A DNA stretch of 42,099 nucleotides from Steroidobacteraceae bacterium (lineage in GTDB: Bacteria; Pseudomonadota; Gammaproteobacteria; Steroidobacterales; Steroidobacteraceae). Numbering within the stretch: the stretch's first letter is position 1; each line of letters begins with the position of its first letter. The DNA lies in contig JANWKR010000124.1 in NCBI GenBank assembly GCA_025451275.1, forward strand, positions 1-42,099. The letters are read 5' to 3'. Below the pieces are notes generated by a model. The model ran no database searches and had not been told where the DNA came from. It worked only from the letters and a program-made list of their open reading frames with translations. Of the stretch, positions 34,526-41,889 are shown piece after piece. The translations under genes were made by a program, and so were the position numbers.

Positions 34526-35013
34526 GCGGCCTAGAGATCTACCAGACCGCGGTTGCACCGGAGTGGATCGACTACAACGGCCACCTGCGTGACGCCTACT
34601 ACGTGCTGATCGTGAGCCAGGCGACCGATGCGCTTATGGACCACCTCGGACTGGACGCCGCCTACCGCACGCGCACGCACTGCACGCTCTACACCCTCGA
34701 GCTGCACATTCACTATCTGCACGAGGTCAGGCGCTCGGACACCGCGGTGGTGCGCGTGCGCATTCTCGCCGCCGACCACAAACGTGTTCATGCGGCGTTT
34801 GAACTGCGCCGCGGCACCGAGGGCCCGGCCGCAGCGGCCGCCGAAGTGATGCTGCTGCACGTGCGCCAGCAGCCCGAGGGCGTGGTGAGCGCCCCCTTTC
34901 CGCCCGCCGTCACCGCCGCGCTCACCGAGCTGCAGGCGAGCACCGCCGCCGCACCGGCCGCCGTGCCCGGCTCGCGCCGCATGGAGCTGCGCGGCGGCCG
35001 GCCGGCCCCATGA
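34522..35013 (+). CDS. cdhB: Hot-dog thioesterase, betainyl-CoA thioesterase-like
   Basis: The GTG start overlaps the BKACE stop and the TGA overlaps the next ATG (ATGA at 35010-35013). The protein has 163 residues. It carries the 4HBT hot-dog motif PEWIDYNGHLRDAYY, with the family Asp/Asn-Gly-His, and YTLELHIHYLHEV. It should hydrolyse betainyl-CoA from the BKACE reaction to glycine betaine and CoA. The carnitine dehydrogenase at 39686-41161 carries a second domain of the same family, so one of the two may prefer another CoA ester such as carnitinyl-CoA. The C-terminal 35 residues are Ala/Pro-rich and likely disordered. Confidence 0.85.
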   Translation: MSGLEIYQTAVAPEWIDYNGHLRDAYYVLIVSQATDALMDHLGLDAAYRTRTHCTLYTLELHIHYLHEVRRSDTAVVRVRILAADHKRVHAAFELRRGTEGPAAAAAEVMLLHVRQQPEGVVSAPFPPAVTAALTELQASTAAAPAAVPGSRRMELRGGRPAP

Positions 35014-37067
35014 ACCCTGCCGCGCTGCGGCGCCTGCTGGCCCCGCGCAGCGTGGCGCTGATCGGCGGCGCCTGGGCCGACGCGGCGCACGCAGCCAGTG
35101 GCGTGATCGGCTACCAGGGAGAGCTGTGGCGCGTGCACCCGCGTCGCGCAAACTCCGGCACGCAGCACTATTTCCGCTCGGTGGACGAACTGCCGGCGGC
35201 GCCGGATGCAGCCTTCATCGCCGCCCCCAATCGCGAGGTACCCGCCATTGCCGCCGCGCTGGCCCGCCGTGGCGCCGGCGGCTTCGTGTGCTTCGCGGCC
35301 GGCTTCTCCGAGACCGCGACCGCCGCGGGCGGCGAGCTGACCGCGCAGCTGCTGGACGCCGCAGGTGAGTTGCCCTTCCTCGGGCCGAACTGCTACGGCT
35401 TCATCAACTTCTTCGACGGCGTGGCGCTGTGGCCCGACCAGGTCGTCGGCGGCCGTCGCGAACGCGGTGTCGCCCTCATCTGCCAGAGCGGCACCATCGC
35501 CCTCAACCTGCTGTTCAACGGGCGCTCGCTCCCCATCGGCTACGTGCTCACCGTCGGCAACCAGACGCGCCTGGCTGCCGAAGACCTGATCGAGGCACTG
35601 TGCGCCGATGAACGGGTCAGCGCCTTCGGCCTGTACCTCGAGGGTGTGCGCGACGCGCAGCGCTTCGCGCAGGCCGCGGCCCGTGCCCGTGAAGCCGGCA
35701 AGCCGATCGCGCTGGTCAAGGCGGGGCGGACCGAGGCCGCCACGCGCACCGTGCGCACCCATACCGGGGCCCTCGCAGGCGCCGACGCTGCCTTCGACGC
35801 CTTCTGCGCCCAGGCCGGCATCGCGCGCTGCGAGTCGCTGAGCACGCTGTGCGAGACGCTCAAGATCTTTCATGCCGGCGGGCCACTGCGCGGCCGGCGG
35901 GTGCTGACCATGGGCGCCTCCGGCGGTGACATGGCCATGACCGCGGACGCCGCGCGCGGTCTCGGGCTCGAATTCGCGCCCATCCCGGAGCCTGCGGCCG
36001 CACAGCTGCGCGAGCTGCTGTCCGAGCGCGTGCACGTGTCCAACCCGTTCGACTTCCATACGCACGTGTGGTTCGACTACCCGCGCCAGCGCCAGATGTT
36101 CCACATCGCGCAACGCGCCGGCTTCGATGCCGTGGGATTCCTGATCGATTGTCCGCCGCCCCAGGCCGCCGACGATTCCACCTACGTCAAGGTGATCGAG
36201 GAGTTCGCCGCCGCCCTGCCGGGCGCTTCCACTCGCGGCGTGGTGGTCTCCTCCCTGCCCGAGTCTCTGTCTGCGGACACGCGCGAGCTGTGCCTGGCGC
36301 GTGGCATCGTGCCGCTGCAGGGGCAGCGCGAGTCGCTCGAGGCGCTGGATCTCGCCGGCGCGGTCGGCGAGCGCTGGGCGGCAGGCGCAAAGGTAGCGCT
36401 TGCGATTCCGCGCCAGCCGCCGCGCCGCGCGCGTTCGCTGGGCGAGCACGATGCCAAGCGCGCGCTCGCGGACTTCGGCGTACCGCTGCCGCGCGCGCGG
36501 CTCGTGCCGGGCAGCGAAGCCGCCGCCGCCGCCGTTGAGCTCGGCTTTCCGGTAGTCCTCAAGGCCGCGGGCGCGGCGCTGGAGCACAAGTCCGACCTCG
36601 GCGGCGTGGTGCTCAACGTGCGCACTGCGGGCGAGGCGGCGGCAGCCGCGCAGCGCCTCGCCTCGCTTTCGGCTACGGTGCTGGTGGAAGAGATGATCCG
36701 CGACGGCGTGGCGGAAGTGCTGGTCGGCGTGAGCGTCGACCCGCAGTTCGGCCAGCTGCTGGTACTCGGAGCCGGGGGCGTGCTGACCGAGATGCTGCGC
36801 GACTCGGTCACGCTGCTACCGCCCTTCACCGCGGAGGCAATTGCCGCAGCGCTCGGCCGCCTGCGCATGGCACTGCTGCTTGATGGCTACCGCGGACGTC
36901 CGGCCGGCGACGTCGCCGCGCTGGTGCAGACGGCGCTGGCCTGCACGCGCTACGCTCACGCCAACCTCGAGCGCCTCGTGGAGCTCGACCTGAATCCCGT
37001 CATCGTGCGGCCGCGCGGCCTGGGCGCGGTGGCGGTCGATGCGCTGATCCGCCTGGAGGAGCCGTGA
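35010..37067 (+). CDS. NDP-forming acyl-CoA synthetase (acetate--CoA ligase ADP-forming superfamily)
   Basis: The 685-residue protein has the single-chain ACD architecture: CoA-binding domain (about 1-130), succinyl-CoA-ligase-like domains (about 145-440) with the phosphohistidine-loop motif RTHTGALAG (H251), and a C-terminal ATP-grasp domain (about 470-685) with PVVLKAAGAALEHKSDLGGV. It makes an acyl-CoA from a carboxylate and ATP with release of ADP and phosphate. Placed between a thioesterase and a CaiD-like hydratase, it is the best candidate for activating gamma-butyrobetaine or crotonobetaine. That would replace the AMP-forming CaiC ligase or CaiB transferase known elsewhere; this assignment is inference. 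Confidence 0.86.
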   Translation: MNPAALRRLLAPRSVALIGGAWADAAHAASGVIGYQGELWRVHPRRANSGTQHYFRSVDELPAAPDAAFIAAPNREVPAIAAALARRGAGGFVCFAAGFSETATAAGGELTAQLLDAAGELPFLGPNCYGFINFFDGVALWPDQVVGGRRERGVALICQSGTIALNLLFNGRSLPIGYVLTVGNQTRLAAEDLIEALCADERVSAFGLYLEGVRDAQRFAQAAARAREAGKPIALVKAGRTEAATRTVRTHTGALAGADAAFDAFCAQAGIARCESLSTLCETLKIFHAGGPLRGRRVLTMGASGGDMAMTADAARGLGLEFAPIPEPAAAQLRELLSERVHVSNPFDFHTHVWFDYPRQRQMFHIAQRAGFDAVGFLIDCPPPQAADDSTYVKVIEEFAAALPGASTRGVVVSSLPESLSADTRELCLARGIVPLQGQRESLEALDLAGAVGERWAAGAKVALAIPRQPPRRARSLGEHDAKRALADFGVPLPRARLVPGSEAAAAAVELGFPVVLKAAGAALEHKSDLGGVVLNVRTAGEAAAAAQRLASLSATVLVEEMIRDGVAEVLVGVSVDPQFGQLLVLGAGGVLTEMLRDSVTLLPPFTAEAIAAALGRLRMALLLDGYRGRPAGDVAALVQTALACTRYAHANLERLVELDLNPVIVRPRGLGAVAVDALIRLEEP

Positions 37068-37068
37068 C

Positions 37069-37845
37069 ATGTCCGATGGCATAAGAACCACCACCGACGG
37101 AACGATTCTCGAGGTGACGATCGATCGCCCCAAGGCAAACGCCATCGACCTGGCGGCCAGCCGGCGCCTCAACGAGGTGTTCACGACGTTTCGCGACGAT
37201 CCCCAGCTGCGGGTCGCAATAGTGACCGGCGCCGGCGACCGCTTTTTCTCGCCCGGCTGGGACCTGAAGGCCGCCGCCGGTGGCGAGGAATCGGATGAGG
37301 ACTGGGGCGCAGGCGTCTTTGGTGGCCTCAACCACCCGCGCAACCTCGACAAGCCGCTGATCGCGGCCGTCAACGGCATCGCCTGCGGCGGCGGGTTCGA
37401 GATCGTGCTTGGGACGGACATCATCGTGATGGAGGAGCACGCCCGTTTTGCCCTGCCGGAGATCAACGTCGGGGTGCTGGCCGATGCCGGTACCATCAAG
37501 CTGAGACGGCGGATCCCCTACCACGTGGCGGTCGAGTTCCTGATGACCGGCCGCTGGATGGATGCGGCCGAGGCGAAGCACTGGGGACTGGCCAATCATG
37601 TCGTGCCGAAGGGCGGGGGCCTGACGAAGGCGCGCGAGATCGCGCGCCAGCTGGCCGAAGGGCCGCCGCTGCTGTTTCCCGCCATCAAGCAGCTGCTGCG
37701 CCACACCGAGGTAGTCGCGGAGAATCCAGCCTTCGAGCTGCACGACGTGCTGGCCGCGGTACAGAGAGTCATCCGCTCGGAGGATCTCAAGGAAGGGGCC
37801 CGCGCCTTCGCCGAAAAGCGCAAGCCCGCCTGGAAAGGCCGCTAG
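37069..37845 (+). CDS. caiD: Crotonobetainyl-CoA hydratase / carnitinyl-CoA dehydratase, CaiD-like
   Basis: The 258-residue crotonase is strongly like CaiD along its length: LEVTIDRPKANAID, FRDDPQLRVAIVTGAG, FFSPGWDLKAAA and a C-terminal FAEKRKPAWKGR. The catalytic glutamates E111 (GGGFEIVLGTD) and E131 (FALPEINVG) are present. It should add water to crotonobetainyl-CoA to give L-carnitinyl-CoA, or the reverse. GGAGGAG lies 8 to 9 bases before the ATG, which follows the CoA ligase stop by one base. It ends the rightward operon and converges on the acyl-CoA dehydrogenase gene, whose stop is 24 bases away. Confidence 0.88.
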   Translation: MSDGIRTTTDGTILEVTIDRPKANAIDLAASRRLNEVFTTFRDDPQLRVAIVTGAGDRFFSPGWDLKAAAGGEESDEDWGAGVFGGLNHPRNLDKPLIAAVNGIACGGGFEIVLGTDIIVMEEHARFALPEINVGVLADAGTIKLRRRIPYHVAVEFLMTGRWMDAAEAKHWGLANHVVPKGGGLTKAREIARQLAEGPPLLFPAIKQLLRHTEVVAENPAFELHDVLAAVQRVIRSEDLKEGARAFAEKRKPAWKGR

Positions 37846-37869
37846 CCGCGCACCCCGCTGACGCGTGTC

Positions 37870-39033
37870 TCAGCCGCCGAGCGGCCGCAGCAGCGCGCGC
37901 GAGATAATGTGCCGCTGCACCTCGCTGGTACCATCCCAGATGCGCTCGATGCGCGCATCGCGCCAGATGCGCTCCAGCGGCAGGTCGCTCATGAGCCCCA
38001 TCCCGCCATGGATCTGCAGGGCCTCGTCCGCCACCATCGCCAGCATCTCGCTGGCCTTGAGTTTGGCCATGGCCATGTCGGTGTCGGTGGCGGTGTTCTG
38101 AGCCAGCTTCCAGGCCGCCTCCAGCGTGAGTAGTTCTGCGGCCCGCAGCTCCAGTGCCATGTCGGCGAGCTTGAACGAGACGCCCTGGAACTTGCCGATC
38201 TGCTGCCCGAACTGCACCCGCTCGACCGCCCACTGCTTGGCGCAATCGAGCGCGCGTTCGGCACGCCCCAGGCAGCTGGCCGCGACCTGCAGGCGGGTTG
38301 CGCCCAACCAGGTATTGGCGACCTCGAAGCCGCGATGCACCTCGCCGAGCACCGCCGCCGCCGGCACGCGGCAGTCGGTGAACTGCAGGATGCTGTTGGT
38401 ATAGCCGCGATGCGAGACATTGCGGTAGCCGGGACGCACCTCGAAGCCCGGCGTGCCCATGTCCACGAGGAAGGCCGTGATGAGCTTGCGCTTGCCGCGC
38501 GGCGAGTGCTCCTCGCCCGAAGCGGCAAACAGGATGACGAAGTCGGCATGGTCGGCGTGGCTGATGAAGTGCTTGGTGCCGTTGATGATGAAGTCATCGC
38601 CCTGCTGTATCGCGCTCGCCTTCATGCTGCGCAGATCGGAACCGGCCTGCGGCTCGGTCATGGCCAGGCACTCGACACGCTCGCCCCGCACGGCCGGCAG
38701 CAGGTAGCGCTCGCGCTGCTCACCCCGGCACGCCAGCAGGATGTTGGACGGCCGCCCGACACAGCCGTATTGCAGGGCGTAGCCTGTGTAGCCCAGCTCT
38801 TTCTCGTACAGCACCCAGCTGACGCTATCCAGTCCGCCGCCGCCGACCTCGGTGGGCATGTTGGCCGCGTACAGGCCGGCGGCGAGTGCCTTGGCCTTGA
38901 GTTGCTCGCGCAGCTCCTCGCGCAATACCCCGCTTTCCTCCACCTCGCGCTCGTGCGGCACCAGCTCCTGGCGCACGAATGCGCGCGTCGTCGCGATGAT
39001 CAGCTGCTGTTCCTCGCTCAGCGCAAAATCCAT
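37870..39033 (-). CDS. Acyl-CoA dehydrogenase, candidate gamma-butyrobetainyl-CoA dehydrogenase
   Basis: The 387-residue flavoenzyme has the family FAD and substrate motifs CLAMTEPQAGSDL and WAVERVQFGQQIGKFQ. The active-site stretch reads RIWDGTSEVQRH. At the position of the usual catalytic Glu (YEGT in medium-chain enzymes) it has Asp367. Asp occurs in some family members, but the base should be checked. In context it would oxidise gamma-butyrobetainyl-CoA to crotonobetainyl-CoA, feeding the CaiD-like hydratase. It is the last gene of the leftward carnitine dehydrogenase-TetR-dehydrogenase operon, 10 bases after tetR, with GAGGAG before its ATG. Confidence 0.85.
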   Translation of the reverse strand: MDFALSEEQQLIIATTRAFVRQELVPHEREVEESGVLREELREQLKAKALAAGLYAANMPTEVGGGGLDSVSWVLYEKELGYTGYALQYGCVGRPSNILLACRGEQRERYLLPAVRGERVECLAMTEPQAGSDLRSMKASAIQQGDDFIINGTKHFISHADHADFVILFAASGEEHSPRGKRKLITAFLVDMGTPGFEVRPGYRNVSHRGYTNSILQFTDCRVPAAAVLGEVHRGFEVANTWLGATRLQVAASCLGRAERALDCAKQWAVERVQFGQQIGKFQGVSFKLADMALELRAAELLTLEAAWKLAQNTATDTDMAMAKLKASEMLAMVADEALQIHGGMGLMSDLPLERIWRDARIERIWDGTSEVQRHIISRALLRPLGG

Positions 39034-39043
39034 CGATGTCTCC

Positions 39044-39682
39044 TCAGGCGGACACGCGGCGCACCCGACGCACGACGCCGGCCGCGGCGGCGCCGGCCGC
39101 CGCCCAGGCGCGCAGCAGTTCGAGCTGCAAACGCAGCTGCTCGGTTTGCCGCGTGGCTGGCCAGTCGCTGCGGCTGGCTACGGTGCTGGCGGTAATGCCG
39201 TTGATGAAGGTCATGACCGAGCGCAGCACCTGATCGCGCACCGACGGCGGCCAGTCGCGCCATTCGCTCCAGCCGCGTGCCAGACAGCGCTCGAAGAGGC
39301 GCAGATACTCGCGATGCAGCCAGCCATTGATGCGCTTGAGCCGCCTGTCGCTGGGCATCTGTCCCCAGAAGGCAATCCAGAAGGCGCATTCGGTGAAGCG
39401 CGTATCGTCTACCGGCAGCGCCTCGCCGAGCAGCGTCAGCAGATCGGCATGCTCGGCATTTGGGGTCAGGCGCTCCTCGATGCGTCGCAGGATCAGCCGC
39501 AAGGCTGCGATGATGATGTCCTGCTTGGTGTCGAAGTAGTGGGCGATCATGCCGGTGGTATAACCCGCCTCGCGCGCGATGCGCGCCACGGTCGCCTGCT
39601 CGAAGCCGTACTGCGCCACTACCCGGCAGGCGACCAGGGCGATCTCGTCGCGCCGCTGCTCGTGATCGACGATCTTGGGCAT
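39044..39682 (-). CDS. TetR-family transcriptional repressor, BetI-like
   Basis: The 212-residue protein begins MPKIVDHEQRRDEIALVA, with the TetR helix-turn-helix at about 28-47 (ATVARIAREAGYTTGMIAHY) and a BetI-type C-terminal domain (CAFWIAFWGQMPSDRRLKRI). BetI relatives respond to choline or other quaternary amines. It lies 3 bases downstream of the carnitine dehydrogenase gene and 10 upstream of the acyl-CoA dehydrogenase, so it is likely autoregulated. The shared 12-mer TTATATTATTAC in front of its operon and in the patD-like/BKACE gap is its most likely binding site. It should not be confused with the TetR-Rieske fusion, which has its own helix-turn-helix sequence. Confidence 0.88.
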   Translation of the reverse strand: MPKIVDHEQRRDEIALVACRVVAQYGFEQATVARIAREAGYTTGMIAHYFDTKQDIIIAALRLILRRIEERLTPNAEHADLLTLLGEALPVDDTRFTECAFWIAFWGQMPSDRRLKRINGWLHREYLRLFERCLARGWSEWRDWPPSVRDQVLRSVMTFINGITASTVASRSDWPATRQTEQLRLQLELLRAWAAAGAAAAGVVRRVRRVSA

Positions 39683-39685
39683 GGG

Positions 39686-41161
39686 TCAGGCCCGCGTCGG
39701 CGCAGCCGCGGCGGCGCCACTTGCCTGGGCCGCCTGGATGGCGGCGAGGCGCGCGCGCACCGCAGCGTCCATGGCCGAAGCCTTGCCGGGTGGCGCGCTG
39801 ACATGCAGGTACACCTGCTCGGCCGTCGCCACGAGTCCTTCGTCGCGCTGGCGGTGCAGCGCATGCAGCAGCCGCACGCGCTTGTCATCGGTCTCGAGAA
39901 TCCGCGTCGTGACGTAGAGGGGCTCGAGCGCGCGGGCCTCGGCCTTGTGCATCACGTGGGTCTCGACGGTATACATGGCGCGGCCGGACCGGCGGTAGGC
40001 GTCGTCGATGCCGGCGTAGCGGAACAGGGCATCGGTCGCATCGCCAAATACCTGCAGGTAGCGCGAGTCGGTCATGTGGCCGTTGTAGTCGATCCACTCC
40101 GGCCGCACCCGGGTCTCGAGCACGCGCAGCGGCTCACCATCGGGCCGCCCGGCACTGAGTGCGGCCCGTGCCGGCCCGCCTGCGTCCTCGTACAGCCGCT
40201 CTTCCAGTGCGCGCAGCGTGGCACCGGCGCCGATGTTGTACTGCTTCAATACCTGCTGGATAGCGACCAGATAGTCGTCGCGCAGCCGCTCGAGCTCGCG
40301 GATCGAGCGGCCGGCCGCCTGCGCCTGCGTACCGGCGACCATCTTGTCGATGAGCCCTTCGGTGAGCTCAGGCGCCTCGAGCTTGGTCCACGGCCACTTC
40401 AGGCACGGCCCGAACTGCCGCAGCATGTGGCGCATGCCGGTCTCGCCGCCGGCGAGGTGGTAGATGAGGTTGGTCCCCATTGCGGCCCAGCGCAGGCCCG
40501 GCCCGTAGACGATCGAATCGTCCAGTTCGCCGGTAGTGGCCACGTCCTCGTTGACCATGTGCAGGATCTCGCGCCACAGCGCCTCCTGCAGCCGGTCCGT
40601 GAGGTGACCCGGGACCTCGCGCCGCACCCTGAGCGGGTGCATGCCGATGTAACGGAAGAAGTGGCTCGCCGCCTCCAGGGTCGCAGCCGAGGTGCGCTGG
40701 CCGCCGACCAGTTCCACCAGCGGCAGCAGGTAGACCGGGTTGAACGGATGGGCTACCAGGAAGCGCTCGGGGGCGCTCATGTCACGCTGCAGCTCGCTCG
40801 GCATGAGGCCCGAGGTGCTCGATGCAATCACAACGTCGGGTGGCGCATGACGGCTGACCTCGGCGAGCACCCGCTGCTTCAGCTCCAGCTGTTCGGGGAT
40901 GTTTTCCTGAATGAAGTCGGCCTGCCGCGCCATGGCATGCAGGTCGGTAGTGAACGACAGCCGTCCCTTGGGCGGCAGCGGCGCGAACGTCAGCCGCGCC
41001 AGTGCGCCCTCGGCGTTCGCGACGGCGCCACGGATCCACTCCTCCATCTCCGGCTTTACATCGGCCGCGATCACGTCGATGCCGAAGTGCAGCACGCGGG
41101 CCGCCCAGCCGCCGCCGATCACCCCGGTCCCGAGCAGCCCCAGCGTTTTTACCTGTCTCAT
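39686..41161 (-). CDS. cdhA: L-carnitine dehydrogenase fused to a betainyl-CoA thioesterase domain
   Basis: The 491-residue fusion starts MRQVKTLGLLGTGVIGGGWA. Residues 1 to about 315 form a 3-hydroxyacyl-CoA-dehydrogenase-like carnitine dehydrogenase, with NAD motif GTGVIGG at 11-17, SSTSGLMPSEL and catalytic H138 in AHPFNP. It oxidises L-carnitine to 3-dehydrocarnitine. Residues about 344-460 are a hot-dog thioesterase with PEWIDYNGHMTDSRY, matching the stand-alone thioesterase at 34522-35013. Such two-domain carnitine dehydrogenases are known. It heads a leftward operon. The longer upstream ORF reads through the AT-rich promoter and was rejected as start. Confidence 0.9.
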   Translation of the reverse strand: MRQVKTLGLLGTGVIGGGWAARVLHFGIDVIAADVKPEMEEWIRGAVANAEGALARLTFAPLPPKGRLSFTTDLHAMARQADFIQENIPEQLELKQRVLAEVSRHAPPDVVIASSTSGLMPSELQRDMSAPERFLVAHPFNPVYLLPLVELVGGQRTSAATLEAASHFFRYIGMHPLRVRREVPGHLTDRLQEALWREILHMVNEDVATTGELDDSIVYGPGLRWAAMGTNLIYHLAGGETGMRHMLRQFGPCLKWPWTKLEAPELTEGLIDKMVAGTQAQAAGRSIRELERLRDDYLVAIQQVLKQYNIGAGATLRALEERLYEDAGGPARAALSAGRPDGEPLRVLETRVRPEWIDYNGHMTDSRYLQVFGDATDALFRYAGIDDAYRRSGRAMYTVETHVMHKAEARALEPLYVTTRILETDDKRVRLLHALHRQRDEGLVATAEQVYLHVSAPPGKASAMDAAVRARLAAIQAAQASGAAAAAPTRA

Positions 41162-41183
41162 GCCGCGTGTCCGCCCTGCGCTC

Positions 41184-41212
41184 TTTATAATGTAGTCGTA
41201 ATAATATAATAA
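41184..41212 (-). promoter_or_regulatory. Promoter/operator of the carnitine dehydrogenase-TetR operon
   Basis: On the minus strand TTATTA (41212-41207) and TATAAA (41189-41184) are spaced by 17 bases as -35 and -10 elements, with -10 ending 22 bases before the ATG. The exact 12-mer TTATATTATTAC (41209-41198) fills the -35/spacer, where a repressor would block polymerase. The same 12-mer lies at 33570-33581. The AT-rich patch contrasts sharply with its GC-rich flanks. Confidence 0.6.
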
Positions 41213-41361
41213 GATCCGCGTGCGTGCACCCGGCTGCAGGGCCCTGGCGGCCACCGCCCGGCTCGCCCGACTTCCCTGGCCGGCCGCACGCTTTTGCAGG
41301 ACAATCGCTGCGTCGGGTCCGCGCGTTACCTCTCACCGAGCACGGAGAATAAGGAGGCATC

Positions 41362-41700
41362 ATGGGCTTGTTAGATGGATTACTGGGCGGCGCCGTCGGC
41401 GCCGAGATGGCCACGGTCGTCAACACACTGATTCAACAGCATGGCGGCGTGCAGGGAATCCTTACGCAACTCGAACAGCAGGGGCTCGGCGGCGTGGCCC
41501 GCTCCTGGATTGCTACCGGTCCCAACCAGACGATCACTCCGGGTCAGGTGCATCAGGCCTTTGGCAACGACATGATGACCCAGCTTGCCGCGAAGGTCGG
41601 ACTGACCCCGCAGGAGCTCGCGCAGAAGCTGTCGCAGGTGCTGCCGACGGCGATCGACAAGCTGACGCCGACCGGCCAGGTCCCGGCCAAGGGAGTGTGA
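41362..41700 (+). CDS. yidB: YidB-family protein (DUF937)
   Basis: The 112-residue protein starts MGLLDGLLGGAVGAEMATVV after AAGGAGG (41351-41357). It shows the YidB family pattern: a Gly/Leu-rich amphipathic N-terminus, GGVQGILTQLEQQGLGG, a WIATGPNQTITPGQVHQAFG block and a C-terminal helix pair with VGLTPQELAQKLSQVLP. The family is widespread in Proteobacteria and has no firmly established function. It is transcribed away from the carnitine dehydrogenase operon from its own upstream region (41220-41361), in which no convincing promoter hexamers could be chosen. A terminator-like hairpin follows. Confidence 0.92.
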   Translation: MGLLDGLLGGAVGAEMATVVNTLIQQHGGVQGILTQLEQQGLGGVARSWIATGPNQTITPGQVHQAFGNDMMTQLAAKVGLTPQELAQKLSQVLPTAIDKLTPTGQVPAKGV

Positions 41701-41821
41701 CTCCCGGGCTGCGTCCGCCGTGCCCTGCGAACGGCGCGGCCGGCCGCGGCACCGACGCCGCGAGGACGCGTCGCTCTCGGACTCAACAGGCTGACGTTCA
41801 CGCTCCTGCCTCCGCCGCGGG

Positions 41822-41861
41822 AACGAATGCAATCAAACGACGCCCGCGGGCATTCGTTTTT
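41822..41861 (+). terminator. Rho-independent terminator-like hairpin after yidB
   Basis: AACGAATGC (41822-41830) pairs perfectly with GCATTCGTT (41850-41858), giving a 9-bp stem followed by a run of five T (41857-41861). The 19-base loop itself contains the palindrome GCCCGCGGGC. It is about 120 bases after the yidB stop, so the mRNA has a long 3' end. Bases 41701-41821 contain nothing else I recognise. Confidence 0.55.
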
Positions 41862-41889
41862 GGTGCCCCGGCGGTGGTGATTGCAATGA

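Noticed and set aside
34788..36587. 599-codon minus-strand frame opposite the CoA ligase and thioesterase
   Set aside because: Antisense to two overlapping, well-defined enzymes and without protein-like motif structure.
38852..41209. 785-codon plus-strand open frame opposite the acyl-CoA dehydrogenase, TetR and carnitine dehydrogenase genes
   Set aside because: It is antisense to three clearly recognisable proteins, has R/H/A/G-rich composition without any domain, and arises because high third-position GC suppresses stops on the opposite strand.
41162..41254. N-terminal extension of the carnitine dehydrogenase through the AT-rich island
   Set aside because: It would translate the promoter/operator (a YYYDYIIK stretch); the family's dehydrogenase start with the NAD motif is at 41161.
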